Positions 28,208-35,331 of a stretch of DNA of 64,000 bases are shown here, one piece after another (within the stretch, counting starts at the first letter, position 1; the number at the start of each line of letters is the position of its first letter). This stretch comes from Leyella lascolaii (GTDB lineage: Bacteria > Bacteroidota > Bacteroidia > Bacteroidales > Bacteroidaceae). The notes under the pieces are model-generated. The model was not told where the DNA came from. It made no database searches and saw only the letters and a list, made by a program, of their open reading frames with translations. The position numbers and the translations under genes were made by a program. Where the stretch lies: positions 161,249 to 225,248 of the forward strand of contig NZ_LT556050.1 in assembly GCF_900079775.1 (NCBI RefSeq), given 5' to 3'.

Positions 28208-28881
28208 ATCTCCACAAGCTTATAACCGAAACCGTAGACTGTCTTTATCTCCAAGCCCGCACCGGCTGCCCTGAGACGCTTGCGCAGGTTCTTCATCTGG
28301 GCATATACAAAGTCGAAGTTGTCTGCCACGTCGATATAGTCGCCCCACACTGCTTCCGCGAGCATCTGCTTCTCTATGAGTCTGCCGGGGCGGTTCATGA
28401 AGTAGGTCAGTATGTCATACTCTTTTCTGCCCAGCTCCATGGGCTTTCCGTCCACCTCCACAATGAAACTGTCGGTGTGCACACACACGTTTGCCATCCT
28501 CATGACGTTATCCCCGTCGTTGCGGCTGCGCCTCATGACGCTTTTCAGGCGCGCGTGCAGTTCTGCGAGATGAAACGGCTTGGCAAGATAGTCGTCGGCT
28601 CCGAGGTCAAGACCCGTAACCTTGTCCTCTATCGAATCCTTGGCGGAGAGTATTATGACGTTGCACTTCCGTCCCCGCGCAGACATCTCGCGCAGGATGT
28701 CAAGACCGCTGCCGTCAGGCAACATTATGTCGAGCAGCAGGCAGTCATACTCATACACGAACACCTTCATGCGTGCCGTGGCACAGTCGGCGGCAGTCTC
28801 CACCACATAACGCTCTTTCTCCAGCGACCTCACGATTATCTCGCGAAGGTCAGCGTCGTCCTCTATCACAAGCAGTTTCAT
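28204..28881 (-). CDS. OmpR/PhoB-family response regulator
   Basis: A 225-residue DNA-binding regulator. The start MKLLVIEDD at 28881 is chosen because it begins the receiver domain exactly; the frame continues upstream for 40 non-homologous residues. Receiver: acidic pair in IEDDAD, phospho-acceptor D51 in LLLDIMLPDGSG, the switch residues in VIILSAKDS, and K in DYLAKPFH. The C-terminal winged helix (residues about 127-225) has MELGRKEYDILTYFMNRPGRLIEKQML and DFVYAQMKNLRKRL. First gene of the two-component operon. Its 5' side has an 18-bp perfect palindrome and a block of interspersed palindromic repeats whose left end supplies a TATCTTTG -7 box. Confidence 0.95.
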   Translation of the reverse strand: MKLLVIEDDADLREIIVRSLEKERYVVETAADCATARMKVFVYEYDCLLLDIMLPDGSGLDILREMSARGRKCNVIILSAKDSIEDKVTGLDLGADDYLAKPFHLAELHARLKSVMRRSRNDGDNVMRMANVCVHTDSFIVEVDGKPMELGRKEYDILTYFMNRPGRLIEKQMLAEAVWGDYIDVADNFDFVYAQMKNLRKRLRAAGAGLEIKTVYGFGYKLVEI

Positions 28882-28902
28882 TCTGTATGTCCTCTTTATT
28901 TT

Positions 28903-28920
28903 TACTATTTGCAAATAGTA
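28903..28920. promoter_or_regulatory. 18-bp perfect palindrome in the leader of the response regulator operon
   Basis: TACTATTTGCAAATAGTA is a perfect palindrome, 22 bases upstream of the regulator start codon and between that start and the candidate -7 box at 28932-28939. Its position just downstream of the expected transcription start would suit a repressor site, or a short hairpin in the 5' leader. Confidence 0.5.
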
Positions 28921-28931
28921 TTTATGTTTCC

Positions 28932-28939
28932 ACAAAGAT
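28932..28939 (-). promoter_or_regulatory. Candidate -7 box supplied by repeat A1
   Basis: The repeat's left end reads TATCTTTG on the - strand, an exact TAnnTTTG match, 51 bases upstream of the regulator start codon. No good -33 TTTG lies 19-21 bases further up, so strength is uncertain. Confidence 0.4.
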
Positions 28940-29314
28940 AATGCAAACGAGTGGAAAGAGAGCTTGCTCTTACTTTCCCGAGTGCAGCTTATCTTATACA
29001 AAGATAACGCAAGGCGAGAGCAGCAGCAAGACGGGAAAACTTCGTTTTACCGGACTTGATATTGCCGAGCCGAGGCTTATCTTTTACAAAGATAATGCAA
29101 ACGAGTGGAAAGAGAGCTTGCTCTTACTTTCCCGAGTGCAGCTTATCTTATACAAAGATAATGCAAACGAGTGGAAAGAGAGCTTGCTCTTACTTTCCCG
29201 AGTGCAGCTTATCTTATACAAAGATAACGCAAGGCGAGAGCAGCAGCAAGACGGGAAAACTTCGTTTTACCGGACTTGATATTGCCGAGCCGAAGCTTAT
29301 CTTATACAAAGATA
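28932..29314. repeat. Interspersed palindromic repeat block, order A-B-A-A-B
   Basis: Five units read without gaps: A1 28932-28997 (66 bp), B1 28998-29085 (88 bp), A2 29086-29151 (66), A3 29152-29217 (66), B2 29218-29305 (88), then a terminal ACAAAGATA at 29306-29314. Every unit begins ACAAAGATAA and ends CTTATCTTAT or CTTATCTTTT, so unit ends are inverted repeats. A has an inner hairpin (GGAAAGAGAGC / GCTCTTACTTTCC); B has an inner hairpin (GGGAAAAC, TTC, GTTTTACCGG). A copies are nearly identical; B1 and B2 differ at two positions. Open frames across the block are accidental. Confidence 0.92.
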
Positions 29315-30023
29315 GCCCAAACCCTCGTATTGTCAGCGTGCCAGACTCTGAAAACATCCGTCGGACGCTATTTTTTTAACTTGCATTAATGAAAACCCGA
29401 CTCAAAATTAACAATTCCGGAACACACCGGAAATATTCCCAAAACGCCGTTTTTGCACTTCGGCACACCCCTCCGGTGTGTCTTCCATGCATCCGAAAAG
29501 GCTTCTGAATTGCCAAAGAGGCTTTATCGCACTGCCGGAAAGCCGCTCCTGATGCATGAAAGAGGCTTTACCGGAAACCCGAAAGCACCGTTTCGCAATG
29601 CCGGAAAGCCTCTTCCACATCATCGACATTACCATATCCATAAGCTATAACAACACAACCGGCTGACACACAAGCAATTATCAAAGTCACGAAAAATCGT
29701 CTTTTTCACGCCATAATCGCACATAAAGAAAACTCCGGGCATTTTCCGGCATTTTGAAATGTGTTTTTTTAACACTTGCCTGCGCAGTATTATTACAACA
29801 TCACTCTCTTTTTCAAGGTTCGTATAAGTCACAATTAGAGTCATGAGGCGTATTTTTACGGCTCTTATATGTTAAATTATATTGGCAGAATATACAGTTT
29901 GTATGCTTTTTTCTTACCTTTGTAATAAGAAGAGACATAAACAGTCTGCAAGCTGCGGGGATACCTGCGGCAAATACGAATGGCACATACTACTGAACCA
30001 CAAGCATAAAGGGAGGAAATGAT
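29315..30023. other. 709-base region: 22-bp array and promoter of a small secreted protein gene
   Basis: No gene found. It holds a 22-base periodic array (29446-29621), then unremarkable AT-rich sequence, an imperfect hairpin at 29845-29864 (GAG-G-CGTA / TACG-G-CTC), and a TACCTTTG -7 box at 29915-29922 about 100 bases before the next start codon. Confidence 0.55.
29446..29621. repeat. Degenerate 22-bp phased repeat array, locus 2 (6-8 units)
   Basis: Clear units start at 29512, 29534, 29556, 29578 and 29600 (GCCAAAGAGGCTTTATCGC, GCCGGAAAGCCGCTCC, ATGAAAGAGGCTTTACCGG, CCCGAAAGCACCGTTTCGC, GCCGGAAAGCCTCTTCC), exactly 22 bases apart. Weaker units in register extend left to about 29446. Same family as the arrays at 8431, 39369, 52691 and 61558. 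Confidence 0.72.
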
Positions 30024-30638
30024 ATGAAACGTACAATGACATTGTTGCTATGCCTCGCGCTCACATTGACGGCGGCGGCACAGACGCAGATACCGCCTGC
30101 CGGAACTGATACGCTGAAACATCTCGAGTTTATGGAGACACCAATAACAGGCACGCTCAACTCTTTTGTGAACAAGATGATAAAAAAAGGCCTCACCTTC
30201 TCTAAGGTGACAGAAGAGGGGGTTGCCATTTTCAAAGGCGACTTCGGAGGATACAAGGATTGCGAGATATATGTCTATTCTGTCAACATGGGCAAAAGGG
30301 TGACAAGCGTAGCCGTGTCGCTGCCGTTCAGAGACACATGGCCGGAACTGTCGGGCGACTATGAGGACATGAAAAAACTGCTCACCAAAAAGATGGGACA
30401 GCCATACGCGTCGATAGAGGTGTTCGAAAATCCGGTGCCATACGACAACCGCATGCTATACGTCACTACCGACCGGTGCGATTACAAGACCACATGGAGA
30501 AGAGATCACGGCGTGATTGCGGTCGCAATAAACAACGCCGAGTACGACCATAAGGACTACAGCAACGTGAGAATAATATTCATGGACTTCCCCGACATGG
30601 GCAAACTGCCCGACCAGTCGCTCATCGGGATAAACTGA
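30024..30638 (+). CDS. Small exported protein of unknown function
   Basis: A 204-residue protein that I do not recognise. A signal peptide is in residues 1-21 (MTLLLCLALTLTAAAQ), so the mature protein is periplasmic or surface-exposed. The mature part begins LKHLEFMETPITGTLNSFVNKMIKKGL and carries alternating beta-strand segments (VAIFKGDFGGYKDCEIYVYSV, RVTSVAVSLPF, MLYVTTDRCDYKTTWRRDHGVIAVAINNAEY). This strand-rich layout resembles Bacteroidota housekeeping hypotheticals of about 200 residues, but no named domain can be claimed. A purine-rich GGAGGAAATGAT precedes the start, an unusually good ribosome binding site for this phylum. Followed after 45 bases by a DUF805 gene, possibly co-transcribed. 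Confidence 0.75.
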   Translation: MKRTMTLLLCLALTLTAAAQTQIPPAGTDTLKHLEFMETPITGTLNSFVNKMIKKGLTFSKVTEEGVAIFKGDFGGYKDCEIYVYSVNMGKRVTSVAVSLPFRDTWPELSGDYEDMKKLLTKKMGQPYASIEVFENPVPYDNRMLYVTTDRCDYKTTWRRDHGVIAVAINNAEYDHKDYSNVRIIFMDFPDMGKLPDQSLIGIN

Positions 30639-30683
30639 CACACGCCGCCTGACAACGCGCAAAGCATGCTTACAACACATCAT

Positions 30684-31265
30684 ATGCAACAGAACAGATT
30701 CATCCCGTCACTCGAGTTCACCGACGCTCTGGGCGAGTCGATGAGCAAGCCGATGCAGTTCAGTGGACGTTCGCGCCGCTCCGAATACTGGTGGACAATG
30801 TTGGCAATCAGCGTTGTGGAGTCGTTCGCGGTTCCGTTCGTATTCTTCTTCATTCCCACGCGCTTCATCGTAACACCCATAATATTCTTGCTGTTTGAGT
30901 TCTCTAAGGTTCCGCTCACCTTCAGACGGCTTCACGACACCGGCAGAAGCGGCTGGTGGTACGGCACATTCCTGCTGCTGCCCGTGTTGTTCCTGATGCT
31001 TATATTGTTTCAGTCATGCTATTCCTGTGTGGCTGATGCCGTATACGGTGCGGCAGGCTCCATGCACGCGCACGACAGTCTGCATTCAAGCCTGAGGAAC
31101 GGAAGTGTCTTCATTACTGTCACAGTCGGGATTTTACTTTTCTACATTGTCGCTCCCGTCTACACAATAGTACTTCTGGTAATGTTATGTCAGGACAGCC
31201 AGCCGTTCTGCAACAGGTATGGTCCGTCTCCGAAATACATAGAACAGGAAGAGATGCGTCAGTGA
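30684..31265 (+). CDS. DUF805 family membrane protein
   Basis: A 193-residue inner-membrane protein. The start MQQNRFIPSLEF is preferred; an ATG 18 bases upstream (30666) is possible. The hallmark of DUF805 is FSGRSRRSEYWWTMLAISVVE near residue 28 and FRRLHDTGRSGWWYG in the middle. Four hydrophobic segments are visible (about residues 37-60, 68-85, 95-115 and 145-170). The longer than usual loop between TM3 and TM4 (CYSCVADAVYGAAGSMHAHDS) is notable. Function of the family is not known. Confidence 0.88.
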   Translation: MQQNRFIPSLEFTDALGESMSKPMQFSGRSRRSEYWWTMLAISVVESFAVPFVFFFIPTRFIVTPIIFLLFEFSKVPLTFRRLHDTGRSGWWYGTFLLLPVLFLMLILFQSCYSCVADAVYGAAGSMHAHDSLHSSLRNGSVFITVTVGILLFYIVAPVYTIVLLVMLCQDSQPFCNRYGPSPKYIEQEEMRQ

Positions 31266-31353
31266 CAGCCGTCAGTATCGTCCCCTCCAGGCTTTCCGGT
31301 GACACAAGACAGCGGTGCCTACGTTTCTTGTCCGACGAAAAAAACGGTTTTTC

Positions 31354-31384
31354 TTTGCCGTTAAGATTATTTACATTAACTTTG
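31354..31384 (+). promoter_or_regulatory. Consensus promoter of the thiamin operon
   Basis: TTTG (31354-31357), 19 bases, TAACTTTG (31377-31384): an exact Bacteroidota promoter, starting transcription near 31391, directly before the TPP aptamer. Confidence 0.85.
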
Positions 31385-31404
31385 CGTCCGACTTACAGAG
31401 AGTA

Positions 31405-31485
31405 AGTTAAGGGGTGCCGGATATTTCCGGCTGAGATTAAACCCTCTGACCAGATCCGGTTAGTACCGGCGTTGGAATAAGACAA
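31405..31485 (+). ncRNA. TPP riboswitch (THI element)
   Basis: The conserved core is complete: GGGGTGCC (31411-31418), the P3 hairpin CCGGATATTTCCGG, CTGAGA (31431-31436), ACCCT, then GACCAGATCCGGTTAGTACC and GGCGTTGGAA. This is the two-arm thiamin pyrophosphate aptamer. It lies between a consensus promoter and the start codon of a TonB receptor, with thiamin permease and thiamin pyrophosphokinase genes behind it. A small CTTAC/GTAAG hairpin (31392-31406) precedes the aptamer. No obvious intrinsic terminator lies between aptamer and gene, so control is more likely at translation. Confidence 0.95.
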
Positions 31486-31533
31486 CACATGAAAAGCACC
31501 CCTTTTTGTGTATTTTTAAAATCATACTATTTA

Positions 31534-33843
31534 ATGGAAAAAACAGTTTTACTGATTGCCGCACTCGCTTGTGCCGCAACAATAAACGCATCCTCGCCGA
31601 CAGGCGAACGGCTCGACACACTGAGGACATACGAACTTCAGAACGTGCAGGTGGTGTCTACACGTGCCGGGGAAAAGACTCCCGTGGCTCACTCTGACAT
31701 GGGTAAAGAGCAGATAAGGATACTTAACAAGGGGAAGGACATGCCGTGGATACTCAATTTCACTCCCTCCGTCACCACATCATCTGATGCGGGAACGGGC
31801 ATCGGATACACCGCCATACATGTACGCGGCACCGATCCCACGCGCATAAACATAACCGCGAACGGCATACCTGTGAACGATGCGGAGAGCAGCCAGCTCT
31901 ATTGGGTCAACATGGCTGACTTCGCCTCCAACCTCGAATCAATACAGATACAGCGCGGCGTGGGCACTTCCACCAACGGCGCGGGCGCGTTCGGGGCTAC
32001 CGTCAACATGCAGACGGAGAACATCAGCGGCAAGGCGTACGGACGGCTCGACCTTTCCGGAGGATCATACGGCACACACAAGGAGACGCTCAGCTTCTCC
32101 ACCGGACTGCTCGGAGGGCACTGGGGCTTTCAGGGACGACTGTCACACATAGGCAGCGACGGCTTCATTGACAGGGCGTCGTCAAGACTCAACTCCTACT
32201 TCATGCAAGGCGGATACTTCGCCGACAACACTGTGGTGAAGCTCATCACATTCAACGGCACTGAAAAGACATACATGGCATGGGACTATGCGTCAAAAGC
32301 CGACATGGAGAAGTATGGCAGAAGCTACAACCCGAGCGGCATGTACACCGACAAGGACGGCAACACGGCTTTCTATAAAAACCAGACCGACAACTATCAT
32401 CAGCAGAACTACCAGCTTCTGTGGAACCAGAGATGGTCACCGGAATGGAACACCAACGTCGCACTGCACTACACACGGGGTGACGGATACTACGAGCAGA
32501 TGAAGGAAGACCAGAAACTATACAAGTATCTAATGACCGAAGCGTCAGACCTGAGGGCAAATATCGTGAGACAGAAAAAGATGCTCAACGACTTCTACGG
32601 ATTCATTGCCTCAGCCAACTACAACAACCACAACGGTCTGTCTGCCGTCATCGGAGGCGGATGGAACAGGTATGACGGTGACCACTTCGGCAAAGTGCTG
32701 TGGGCAGGAAGTCCCTACATATGGACGGAGGACGACAGGAAGGAGTATCATGACGGCGGAGTGATACTCAGTCCCGACCACGAATACTACCGCAACAACG
32801 CCGTAAAGACCGACGGAAACATATACGGAAAGGTAATCTACGAGTTCGTTCCGGGACTGAGCGCATACGCCGACATGCAGTACAGACACATAAGCTACAC
32901 CATGGACGGCACGTCGCAGGAGTTCGACGACAGCCATAAGCAGAGACCGCTCGTGCTCGACCGCGACTACAGTTTCTTCAATCCTAAGTTCGGACTTGTG
33001 TATGACATCACCCCCGGACACACCGTATACGCCTCTTACGCCATCGCCCACAAAGAGCCTACACGCAACGATTTTGAGGACATGATGGCTGAGACGGATG
33101 CCGTGGACACTAAAGCCGAGCGGCTGAACGACCTTGAGGTGGGTTACAGATACACCTCCGCGATATTCAACGCAGGCGTCAACTTCTACTATATGGACTA
33201 CGACAACCAGTTCGTTCTCACCGGAGCGCAGGACTCAAACGGCGAGATGGTGGCGCGAAACATAAAGGACAGCTACCGCATGGGCGTCGAGCTGACAGCC
33301 GGACTGCGTCCTTTCAAGGGCTTCGCATGGGACATCAACGCCGCACTGAGCAGGAACCGGGCAAAGAACATGAGCGTAACGGTGATAAACGAAGACTGGA
33401 GCCAGTCATACGCTAACGTAGGAACGACAAAGCTCGCATACTCTCCCGATGTCATCATCAACAACATATTCGCCTACGAATACAAGGGACTGCGCGCGTC
33501 GCTCATGAGCAAATACGTAAGCGAACAGAACATGACGAACTCCGGTTTTAAGAAGTATCTGAACCGGGACGGCAAGACATACACCTCCGCAGTAATCGAC
33601 GCGATGTTCGTAAGCGACCTCGACCTGTCCTATACGTTCAATGTCAAAGGGCTGAAAAGCGCGACCGTGGGCGTGACAGTGTACAATCTGTTCAACGAGG
33701 AGTATGAGAACAACGGAAGCTGTTCGATGAACTTCAGGAACGAAAAGGGAAAGATAGTGGCGTACGACGGTGGTTGGGCATGGTCGACATACTCCGCCCA
33801 GGCTCCCGTTCACTTCCTCGCGCATCTTTCCGTCACATTCTAA
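31534..33843 (+). CDS. TonB-dependent receptor for thiamin (or a thiamin precursor)
   Basis: A 769-residue outer-membrane receptor. The start MEKTVLLIAALACAATINA gives a clean signal peptide; an in-frame ATG at 31489 would add 15 residues. The plug domain begins YELQNVQVVSTRAGEKTPVAH and contains YTAIHVRGTDPTRINITANGIPVNDAESSQLYWVN and GVGTSTNGAGAFGATVNMQT. The 22-stranded barrel ends in the aromatic VHFLAHLSVTF. No carboxypeptidase-like N-terminal extension, so it is not SusC-type. The TPP riboswitch and the following pnuT-like and thiamin pyrophosphokinase genes identify the cargo. In Bacteroidota, riboswitch-linked TonB receptors of this kind are known as thiamin importers (OMR1). Confidence 0.9.
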   Translation: MEKTVLLIAALACAATINASSPTGERLDTLRTYELQNVQVVSTRAGEKTPVAHSDMGKEQIRILNKGKDMPWILNFTPSVTTSSDAGTGIGYTAIHVRGTDPTRINITANGIPVNDAESSQLYWVNMADFASNLESIQIQRGVGTSTNGAGAFGATVNMQTENISGKAYGRLDLSGGSYGTHKETLSFSTGLLGGHWGFQGRLSHIGSDGFIDRASSRLNSYFMQGGYFADNTVVKLITFNGTEKTYMAWDYASKADMEKYGRSYNPSGMYTDKDGNTAFYKNQTDNYHQQNYQLLWNQRWSPEWNTNVALHYTRGDGYYEQMKEDQKLYKYLMTEASDLRANIVRQKKMLNDFYGFIASANYNNHNGLSAVIGGGWNRYDGDHFGKVLWAGSPYIWTEDDRKEYHDGGVILSPDHEYYRNNAVKTDGNIYGKVIYEFVPGLSAYADMQYRHISYTMDGTSQEFDDSHKQRPLVLDRDYSFFNPKFGLVYDITPGHTVYASYAIAHKEPTRNDFEDMMAETDAVDTKAERLNDLEVGYRYTSAIFNAGVNFYYMDYDNQFVLTGAQDSNGEMVARNIKDSYRMGVELTAGLRPFKGFAWDINAALSRNRAKNMSVTVINEDWSQSYANVGTTKLAYSPDVIINNIFAYEYKGLRASLMSKYVSEQNMTNSGFKKYLNRDGKTYTSAVIDAMFVSDLDLSYTFNVKGLKSATVGVTVYNLFNEEYENNGSCSMNFRNEKGKIVAYDGGWAWSTYSAQAPVHFLAHLSVTF

Positions 33844-33854
33844 GCAACACGAAA

Positions 33855-34469
33855 ATGAACAGTATAATGGACTGCATAGCCGACAACCGGCTCATGATGC
33901 TTGACATCCTGAGCACGGTTGTAGGCATTGTGTACATCGTTCTGGAGTATAGGGCGAGCATATGGCTGTGGTTTGCGAGCATCATAATGCCTCTCATAGA
34001 CATCGTGCTCTATCTTGAGGCGGGACTGTACGCCGACTTCGGCATGGCTATATACTACGCCGTGGCGGCTGTATATGGCTTCATCGTGTGGAGATACGGC
34101 AGGAAACGCGGACAGAAAACGGCAGGAGAGATGCCCGTAACACACTACAGGCGGAAGCTGATAATACCCTCCGCCGCCGTTTTCGCGCTGGCATGGATTG
34201 GCATCTACGGCATTCTCGTAAGATTCACAGACAGTGACGTGCCGCTGACAGACAGCTTTGTGAACGCTCTGAGCATCATCGGGCTGTGGGCGCTTGCACG
34301 CAAATATGTGGAGCAATGGCTCATATGGATTGTCGTAGACGTGGTGTGCAGCGTGCTCTATGCGTACAAGGGCATCCCGTTCAAAGCCATGCTGTACGGA
34401 GCTTATGCCGTCATTGCGGTGTTCGGATACGTCAGATGGAAGAGGATGATGACCGCGCCAGAGGCTTGA
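33855..34469 (+). CDS. pnuT: PnuC-family thiamin permease (PnuT)
   Basis: A 204-residue inner-membrane transporter of the PnuC family. The start is MNSIMDCIADNRLMMLDILS, 11 bases after the receptor stop; the frame runs further upstream inside the receptor gene without homology. About seven hydrophobic helices are seen, including ILSTVVGIVYIVLEYRASIWLW, GMAIYYAVAAVYGFIVWRYG, ALARKYVEQWLIWIVVDVVCS, and GAYAVIAVFGYVRWKRM. PnuC proteins move vitamins by facilitated diffusion and rely on intracellular phosphorylation for trapping; here the kinase is the next gene. Its place in a TPP-riboswitch operon supports thiamin rather than nicotinamide riboside. Confidence 0.93.
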   Translation: MNSIMDCIADNRLMMLDILSTVVGIVYIVLEYRASIWLWFASIIMPLIDIVLYLEAGLYADFGMAIYYAVAAVYGFIVWRYGRKRGQKTAGEMPVTHYRRKLIIPSAAVFALAWIGIYGILVRFTDSDVPLTDSFVNALSIIGLWALARKYVEQWLIWIVVDVVCSVLYAYKGIPFKAMLYGAYAVIAVFGYVRWKRMMTAPEA

Positions 34470-34566
34470 ACAGGCTCTTTCTCCGCGCCATACTGACGGA
34501 GACGGCAAGCCGTAGAGCCACTCCTGATATGAAGAATGACTGTCAAACAACAAAAGAACACAAGAC

Positions 34567-35259
34567 ATGAACTATCCGCTCATTGACGGACGGTCGGCAT
34601 TCGATGCCGTGATATTGTGCGACGGAGACTTTCCCGTCCACCGCATACCGCTTTCCGTGCTGCGCGCAAGCACTTTTCTGTGCTGCTGCGACAACGCCGG
34701 GATGACAGCGTTGAGCCATGGTCTGACACCCGACGCCATTGTCGGGGACGGCGACTCAATGCCCTCCGGTTTCATAGAAAGCCACCGCGACATCATACAC
34801 ATCATAGAAGAACAGGACGACAACGACCAGACAAAGGCGACCCGCTACTGCATCGGCAAGGGATTCCGGCACATTGCGTACCTCGGCTCTACCGGAAAGC
34901 GTGAGGACCACACGCTCGGCAACATATCGCTCATGGCAAGATACATGCGTGACTTCGGCGTCATGCCTGTCATGATAACCGACAACGGATACTTCATACC
35001 GGCAAAAGGCGTGAATACCTTCGCCACATTCAGACGCCAGCAGGTGAGCATCTTCAACCTGTCATGCTCCCGTCTGACCGGTGAAGGACTGAAATGGCAG
35101 CCCTACGCATACACCGCCATGTGGCAGGGAACGCTCAACGAGGCTGTCGGAAGCAGCATAACGCTTGACGGAGACGGCGACTACATGGTGTATCTCACCC
35201 ACGACGGCAAGAAGACAGAGCCTACACACACAGCTGGAAGAAGCTTTCCTACAGGTTGA
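34567..35259 (+). CDS. Thiamin pyrophosphokinase
   Basis: A 230-residue cytoplasmic enzyme that transfers pyrophosphate from ATP to thiamin, giving TPP. Family motifs: CDGDFPVHRIPL near the start, DAIVGDGDSMP around residue 60 (substrate/Mg site), EQDDNDQTKATRYC with the catalytic D-D-N-D-Q-T-K string, STGKREDHTLGNISL, and a C-terminal beta domain. Third gene of the thiamin operon, 97 bases after pnuT. It converts imported thiamin to the ligand of the riboswitch, which closes the feedback loop. Confidence 0.95.
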   Translation: MNYPLIDGRSAFDAVILCDGDFPVHRIPLSVLRASTFLCCCDNAGMTALSHGLTPDAIVGDGDSMPSGFIESHRDIIHIIEEQDDNDQTKATRYCIGKGFRHIAYLGSTGKREDHTLGNISLMARYMRDFGVMPVMITDNGYFIPAKGVNTFATFRRQQVSIFNLSCSRLTGEGLKWQPYAYTAMWQGTLNEAVGSSITLDGDGDYMVYLTHDGKKTEPTHTAGRSFPTG

Positions 35260-35276
35260 CGGAGACGGTGCTCCGT
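35259..35276 (+). terminator. Weak hairpin after the thiamin operon
   Basis: ACGGAG / CTCCGT stem (35259-35264 and 35271-35276) overlapping the stop codon; a T-rich stretch follows about 15 bases later. May only partly separate the next receptor gene, which also has a TACCTTTA (-7-like) at 35300-35307. Confidence 0.4.
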
Positions 35277-35331
35277 TGCCGTTTCAAGGATTTTTTATTA
35301 CCTTTACACCGTTTTTTTAATATCAACATTT

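Noticed and set aside
28773..29379. Repetitive open frames with products repeating NANEWKESLLLLSRVQLILYKD
   Set aside because: Encoded by the A/B palindromic block, whose 66-bp unit happens to be divisible by 3. The unit's inverted structure explains the open frame; the 88-bp unit breaks it.
35260..35331. Cobalamin riboswitch before the second TonB receptor
   Set aside because: The gap is only 72 bases, too short for the aptamer, and no B12-box-like motif is visible.
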